Under the pieces are notes generated by a model. That model had not been told where the DNA came from. It saw only the letters and a program-made list of their open reading frames with translations, and searched no databases. A stretch of DNA of 64,000 nt from Phragmites australis. Lineage: Eukaryota; Streptophyta; Magnoliopsida; Poales; Poaceae. The stretch spans positions 6,510,001-6,574,000 of the forward strand of contig NC_084924.1 in NCBI RefSeq assembly GCF_958298935.1, written 5' to 3'. The stretch's first letter is position 1, and each line of letters opens with the position of its first letter. A program made the translations under genes and the position numbers. Below are positions 58,146-64,000 of the stretch, in pieces.

Positions 58146-60700
58146 AAGGAGAGCTCCCTCACCATTCCTCTATTTCAAGCTCAACGGAGGCCGGATATTG
58201 AAGGAGGAGGTCACCCATGAGTTCCCCACATCATCCCCAAGCTCATCCCTAAGCATCCACTCGTCGAAGCAAGCCCTAAGCCTTTCTTCCACATCTAGAC
58301 TGGTTGGACCACCCCAAAATTGATCTCCACATCGAAACTTACTTGGAGTCGACCAACCCTCTAGAAAGCTTCTTCACACCAAGGTAAAGCTCCCCAACTC
58401 CTTTTCCCTCTTTTCTATCGAGTTCCCTCACTCCCTATAGCCATAGGATTGAACTCCACCTAGCCATGGACGTCAATCCATGGGGCCCAAGCTTTTGGCC
58501 CTATGCATGTCGCTCAAACCATCTAAAATGATCCCCCTAGTTACATAGAGCGTTTAAATGCCAGCCTTGGCCAAAGGTATCACTGGAATCATCACCCGCG
58601 AGCTCGCCAAGTGTCACCGACCGAGCATAGCAGTCTGACCACGTCTCATAATGGTCTGACCGTCGTTATAAGAGTTGGACCACCCCTCGGTCCAGTTTGA
58701 CCACCGGGTATTAAACTGATGCACTTCCTAGGAATCTGACCGCTCTTCTCCATGGTCCGACTGCCACTCACAGTGGTTTGATCGTGGTCAACTTAGACGT
58801 ACCCATTTTAGTGCAGTTTACTATTTTACTGAAACCTGTAAACTCATAATAAATTCTTTATAGATCCAAAAATTATGAAACTAATTTTGTTGATTTCTAA
58901 ATAATGTTCTCTACCTATTAAAAATATCTTAAGTCATGAAATAATTAATTAAGTTTCTGGGATGTATTAATTATTTTAAAGCTTCATTAATTTTCCATTA
59001 ATTCATTACAAGTCCAAAATTGGTGAAACCAATTTTGCTAGTTTTCTTATGATATGTGCTCTAGGAAAAATGTTTTCTTACATGTACAACCTATTTAGCA
59101 TGTCTTTCTTGCTATAATTGCTTGAGCTCAAATAACTTAGTTAATTCCATTAGGATTTTATAAAGACCCAAAGTGATTTATTCTTGCTGCATTGTAACTT
59201 TGACAAGATGCACTTCATCTCCACTAGATCTCATGCATCATAAAGCATACTTTATAGCATTTCATCATGCTTATTGTGATGCATTTTCTCTCTTTTAGTG
59301 ATCGACGAATCAGAGAGTGACGGTTTTTCTTGAGAAGATTTTTGTGATTGATCTTGTTTGTGAAGTTGATCACTAAGGCAAGCATCGATGCATATTTCTC
59401 TTATATTTTGGTGAATTATTGGTCAATTTATTAGATATTGCTATGTGTCATATATACATGTTTAGCTAGTTGATGTCGGAAATTAGGTAGAACCTATCTT
59501 GTTGCATATGTTTCTATCTTGTATATTGTTGATCTCAATCTTTATAACCTGAGGATATCCATGTCAGAGGCATGCTATGTATTGCTGCCAAAAAGGAAAC
59601 AAGAAAACGTTGGGTTACCATGAGGAAGAAATTCTTCATAGAAGGTGCGGCTTCAAGGAGATAGAGAGCCCACTTGAGCTCGCATTGAGCAAAGATGTTG
59701 TAAAGATATAAATACATCAGATTGTTGAAAATAGGACAGAGCAAATCAAAAGAAAATCACACTAGGCGATTTTGCTGTGTGCACAAGCACCCATCCCAAC
59801 GAATTAGGCTACTCGCACGTTTCAGCAGGTTCGGCACGTCCGGCTCGTCGAACCTCATGGATGGTGCTGAGCCACTTGAATGCGTAGGCATAGGGATAGG
59901 AGCCGAATAAGCTCGTGAATCGCTGTCCGGACAGTGCACGTCATGTAGCTTCGTGAATACGATGAGCTCGAGGTACCTGGTGTTCCCGCGTTGGAGGACG
60001 ACGCCGGTGACCGCGGCGCCGATGGGGGTTCGTGAGGTAGAAGGTGAGGCTCAGGACCCTGATGGTGCGTTCCCTCAGTCGGAGCCTCTCTGTTGTTTCG
60101 GTCGGTGTAGACGTCCATCAGCTTGCCGAGTTGGCTCCTGATCAAGGTCCCGGTTCGTGGTCTAAATCCCTGGCAGGGATGAACAGATGAGTGAGGAGAT
60201 ACGGGAGGCGCCTCCATCTCGTGGAGAAGGCGACGTTGGATTTCGAGGAGAGATGGTCAGGGAGCGCGATGAGCCTGTCTTCCTCTTCCCTTTGCTGCTA
60301 GCAATACAAAGACATGCAGCACAAGAACAATCAGCAAAACAGTTGGTGAAAATCAGTAATCTTCTGGTATATTAGGACGGTCTTTTAAAAGCAAGAAATC
60401 TGTCAGCAGATAAATAGTAATTTTTAAAACTTTAACACATATCAGACATGAACCATGTCCTAAGTTGAGACCACACACCGAGGAACCCTATCCTAGAGTT
60501 GAGACCACACAGCAAGAAGATGAAACAAAAGACGCATGACTGAATTTAGGCAATTCCACTCTACATTAGTTTAGTTTTAGTTCCTCTAAACAAATGACAA
60601 TATATACAACATGCTTTAAAATTAACTATAAGTCACTTACATTTCAAATATAATATGATATCTGAGAAACCAAATTAAAATATATCTTGTTTTACATATG
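57126..60700. other. Retroelement-like intergenic DNA
   Basis: No intact gene. The phrase GTCTGACCG recurs at 57970-58760, as in some grass LTRs, and GATCGACGAATCAGAG... sequence near 59300 looks like retroelement leader. The GC-rich patch 59800-60260 has open frames on the minus strand with no clear family; it may be a gene fragment. Confidence 0.45.
58079..58144. repeat. (GA)n microsatellite
   Basis: About 32 GA units in a row; likely polymorphic. Confidence 0.95.
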
Positions 60701-61520
60701 ATGAGTTATTGATAACGTTGGATTTGAAAATAATTTTGATTGGTATGAGTTTGTGTATGTGAGATCTTATTTATGGCTAACCAAAGTTTGAATTGGAGCA
60801 GACTGTTTCAAAGTTCATGAAATTATGCCTCACCAGAACATTCGGTGTATGGTTTTTTACCACACCGGATAGTCCGATGTTACGGTGAAGTGAGCACCGG
60901 AGTATTTTCAGTGCTGAAGCAGAAATGAAAGCAAACACCTAATGGTCCGGTGATAGATTTTGAGAGCGCTGAAGTATTTCTGTAGAGAGGAGATTTTTGG
61001 CGGCAAGTTTGATTATATACGCTGGATAGTCTGGTGTTGAGACTATGAACATCGGAGCATGCACTATATCTTTTGTTGTAGAGAAGTTGCAGAAGGGTAG
61101 TTCGATGAATTGGCACACACCGGATTATCTGGTGATGGACATAAGATTACCGGAAGCTTTCATCAGACCTTTTCTTGCAGAGAGCAAATTTTTCCTGAAA
61201 CAGATAGTGTTACACTCATCGGATAGTCTGGTATTCAGGAGCAGAACACACTAGAATGTCCGGTATTCACGTTTTCTGCAGGATGTGCTCTGAGTTGAAG
61301 TTTTTGATTTTGTTCTAACCTTGAGATGTTTTGGAGTGTGGAGAAATGGGTTTGCTTGTTTCAAGGTGTGCATGTGACAGATGCAACTTGGTGATCGATG
61401 GCAAGTGTTCAGGGCTAAGCGGGTGCTTGGTGGCAGACGACCAAGGAGGGTTGGGCGGAGTCAAGGATAATCCTAATTATACATATGAAGGTCAAGCAAA
61501 GCATGAAATAGGGGATAAAG

Positions 61521-62839
61521 ATGACTGTTAGTGATCTGGAAACCAGGGGTCCCCGAGTCCTGAGGCTAGGACAGCACAATACCACGTAGCGCCATCCCTC
61601 GGGGATCATTTCCCCAAGGCCCGAGAAAAGCTAGTTCCGGGAGGGGTGCTCGGAGTAATGAATAGTTGGCCCCCGAGCGCCCGGAGTTCCCCGATGACTC
61701 GAGAAGAGCCAGTTCTGGGAGGAGTGCTCGGGGCCATGAACAGTTAGCCCCCGAGTACCCGGAGTTCATCGAGGATTCGAGAAAAGACAAATCCGGGAGG
61801 GGTGCTCAGGGCCATGAACAGTTGGCCCCCGAGTACCCGGGGTACCCCGAGGACCTGAGAAGAGCCAGTTCCGAGAGGGGTGCTCGGGGCCATGAACATT
61901 TGGTCCCCGAGTACCCAGAGTTCCCCGAGGACCTGAGAAGCCCCTTGCTAGTGGACCCCACAAGGGCTTCAGGTGAGGTGTCAATTTGTGGGAGGTCCGA
62001 TGCTGCGTTTAAGAGGGAGCGTGCCCTGTCACATCCAACCACTCCCCCCACACCTGTCGTACTGAGTACGTCAGTCCCTGCCACTGCCTGGCAGGAAGGC
62101 ATAGGACATTTAACACGATGGGTCCCATCGCATGTCACCCTGCGGGGCCCATAAAGGAAACAGCTTGAAGATATCGTCGTTGGGCTCGAGGCGTCGCCTG
62201 TCACCCTGCCGCGTCAGACCGTATCAGGTCTGCTCTGACTGGACGGGCATGCGGGGATATTCAGTGGCTGCCCGGTGGGCCCCGCTGCACTGCTAAAGTT
62301 GGGGTGTAATGAGCGACGGGACCGGTCGAAGGGCGCATTTTCAACCCTTGTAACATCAAACTGTAGACCCATAATGGTTATTTTTCATTTATAGCTTACG
62401 GAAACTCGTGCCCCCGTTCTAGGTACACCGAGCCTCCCCACGGTAGGATAAAATGGGGGGGGGAGCACTTCGTAGAAAGAGGGCTGGAAGAAGCTTTTGA
62501 CGGGCTAAGTTAGAGCGAACTCGAAGCAAGAAGCAAGACCGAAGCTCAAGACTTAGACAAAAAAAACCTTGTAACACAGAGATCCAGAGAAAGGCATTCC
62601 AAGAGCATTAATAGCACATCAGATACATAGGAGTAGGGTATTACGCTCCGTGCAGTCTTAACATGTCTAAAATCCCTTGTGCATTTACTCTTACTAGCCG
62701 ACGATCATCCGTCCCGCCTAGATCTCATATATTTGCATTAAATCCACGTACGAGGTAGATCCAGAATCAGCTCTCCGGCCGAATCTCAAAGGGGTTCCTC
62801 AGGATCCCCGCTTGCGGTGTTCATCCACCGACAATGACA
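61521..62839. mobile_element. Solo LTR with ATGAC target duplication
   Basis: LTR 61526-62834 (1309 bp) begins TGTTAGTGATCTGG and ends CATCCACCGACA. Identical ATGAC 5-bp flanks sit at 61521-61525 and 62835-62839. There is no internal region, so it is a solo LTR left after recombination between the two LTRs. Family unknown, probably gypsy-type. It is nested in the copia-type LTR. Confidence 0.88.
61684..61945. repeat. 78-bp tandem repeat inside solo LTR
   Basis: Units start near 61684, 61762, 61840 and 61918 (last one partial), each containing GGGGTGCTCGGGGCCATGAACA and CCCCGAGTACCCG-type words. Because 78 is a multiple of three, one frame reads as a false 26-residue protein repeat. Confidence 0.9.
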
Positions 62840-64000
62840 TGTTGACAAAATCAAGCAAAGGGGATGTCAGTGCAAGTGACAAGGTGGCTTGAGGGATTGG
62901 GAGAGGGAGAGACTTGTTGACGGTCAAGATCACAAGACGGAGGATACGCATCATCATTGGAGTACTTGCTTCAGGTGGAAGCAAGTGGCGTCTAGTCACG
63001 CTTTGAGAAGCGTGCTAGGGTTTCGCAATTTAGTCTCAAAACCGTGGGAGGACCGAAGGAGTACGTGGAACCATCGTGAAGTTTGTATCGAGGCAAAATT
63101 AAGTCATAAAGGCACCACGACCGTCCGATGAATGAAAAAGAAAATAAACTAAAATGTTCTCGGTGGTTGATAGAAGTATAATACAATAAAGAGATATTTT
63201 GGGAAAAACTAGAAAACTTATGGATTAAATTTCTTAGGCCTATAAATATAGAGGTAGGGCTATGAGAGAGAGGATGAACCAGTCACTTGACCCTACTGTG
63301 CCACTTATTTGAGAGCCTAGTGCTAAAGTTTTAGAGGAGAAGAAGGATGAGTGTTTAGCCTATATATTAGGTAAGAGTTTTGAGTGAAAAATCTTTGTAA
63401 TCCACCTAAAATAGGGTCGACCTATTTAGATAATGAAGTTTATGTTTTTGCATATGCTTGAATTTTCCTCCTTCTAGTTTCCCTCTATTGATTCCCTTGC
63501 AAGTTTGTAAGTTTTTGATATTTCGTTGTGATCTTTCGTTTTGGTTTTTCGACTGAATTTTCAGTACCTTGAGAAATCATTCTTCTTGTTGAAAGGGACA
63601 TAAAAATCACATACGAGTGTATACTTATAGGTCTTGAACTCCCTTGCCTCTAGATTATCAACTTGGAGAATTTCTTCAACCGATGACCTTATCTTTGTTT
63701 TTGTGAATCTTTCTTCTCAAGTTTCAAAATTTGTGTGCGGATGAGTTATGGATTGGTTTGCTGTGGAACCTAGTGTTCAATTTCAACCATAAAACCCACC
63801 TTTAATTGGATCTTCAAGTTTTGTTTTTGAATTCTTTGAATTTATGTTATGTTCTAGCCAGATCTTCTGAGTTGAGCTCTGTGTTTCTGTGTTTTATATT
63901 GCGCTTTATTCGTGAGGTGCGTTGTGTGACAAAATAGGAAAAGATAATCTATTTCAAAAGAAATTTGTTAAGGCGTCTATTCACCCCCTCTAGTCACCAT

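Larger units (their letters stand above)
60780..64000 (+). mobile_element. Copia-type LTR, split by a solo LTR, cut by window end
   Basis: Plus-strand LTR-like sequence: repeated CCGGATAGTCCGG-type phrases (60860-61260), a TATA-like CTATAAATATAGAGG near 63240, and at the window edge TATTCACCCCCTCTAGTCACC, the U5 end of grass copia LTRs. The left border is not clear and may lie before 60780. A 1.3-kb solo LTR (61526-62834) interrupts it. The element body would lie beyond the window. Confidence 0.65.

Noticed and set aside
61684..61945. CRISPR-like array
   Set aside because: Eukaryotic nuclear DNA, no unique spacers between the repeats, and the array lies in an LTR.
61666..62154. Protein with 26-residue repeats
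   Set aside because: The repeat period is 78 bp, a multiple of three, inside a solo LTR; the frame is a by-product of the array.

Overview
This window is nuclear DNA from a grass (Poaceae). The evidence is intron-rich genes with GT-AG (and one GC-AG) introns, GC-rich first exons beside AT-rich intergenic DNA, plant-only families (PPR, UGT, HSFA2, Raf-like kinase, FLZ), and the typical cereal mix of PIF/Harbinger, CACTA, MITE, LINE, copia and other LTR elements. The species cannot be fixed from sequence alone. The order ATG16/SUV3, UGT, HSFA2 resembles a block I remember from rice chromosome 3, but that is memory and needs a synteny check.

Layout: 1-36.8 kb is the gene-rich part. It holds an FLZ-type gene that lacks its zinc finger (3.5-4.2 kb), ATG16 (minus, 6.0-8.5 kb), SUV3 RNA helicase (plus, 17 exons, 9.3-17.1 kb, divergent from ATG16), a P-class PPR gene (minus, 18.1-19.9 kb, convergent with SUV3), a C7-type Raf-like kinase (minus, 21.3-23.6 kb), a LIFEGUARD/Bax-inhibitor-like gene (minus, 26.1-27.1 kb) and a PP2C locus with an in-frame stop and an unusual membrane-anchor first exon (plus, 30.9-35.0 kb). 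From 36.8 to 51 kb there are a CACTA-like element, an intronless UDP-glycosyltransferase (39.0-40.5 kb), two abutting MITEs, and a complete 4.56-kb PIF/Harbinger element (44.2-48.8 kb). That element has a TTA target duplication, both element genes open, and a captured piece that I read as a HECT ubiquitin ligase (UPL1/2-type) gene. At 51.4-53.3 kb is a class A2 heat-shock factor with a heat-shock element, a TATA box and a duplicated splice-acceptor segment in its leader. From 53.3 kb to the end the DNA is nested retrotransposon debris: a LINE fragment fused to a copia gag fragment, a full copia LTR on the minus strand, tandem repeats, and a second copia-type LTR split by a solo LTR with a perfect ATGAC duplication.

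The genes do not form one pathway. SUV3 and probably the PPR protein serve organelle RNA metabolism. ATG16 acts in autophagosome formation, LFG and HSFA2 in stress survival, and the kinase and phosphatase in signalling. No clearly new multi-gene system was found. The most unusual items are the TM-PP2C locus, the UPL fragment inside an apparently intact PIF element, the zinc-finger-less FLZ gene and the tandem acceptor duplication in the HSFA2 leader. All gene models are conceptual, built by eye from splice consensus and protein family patterns.
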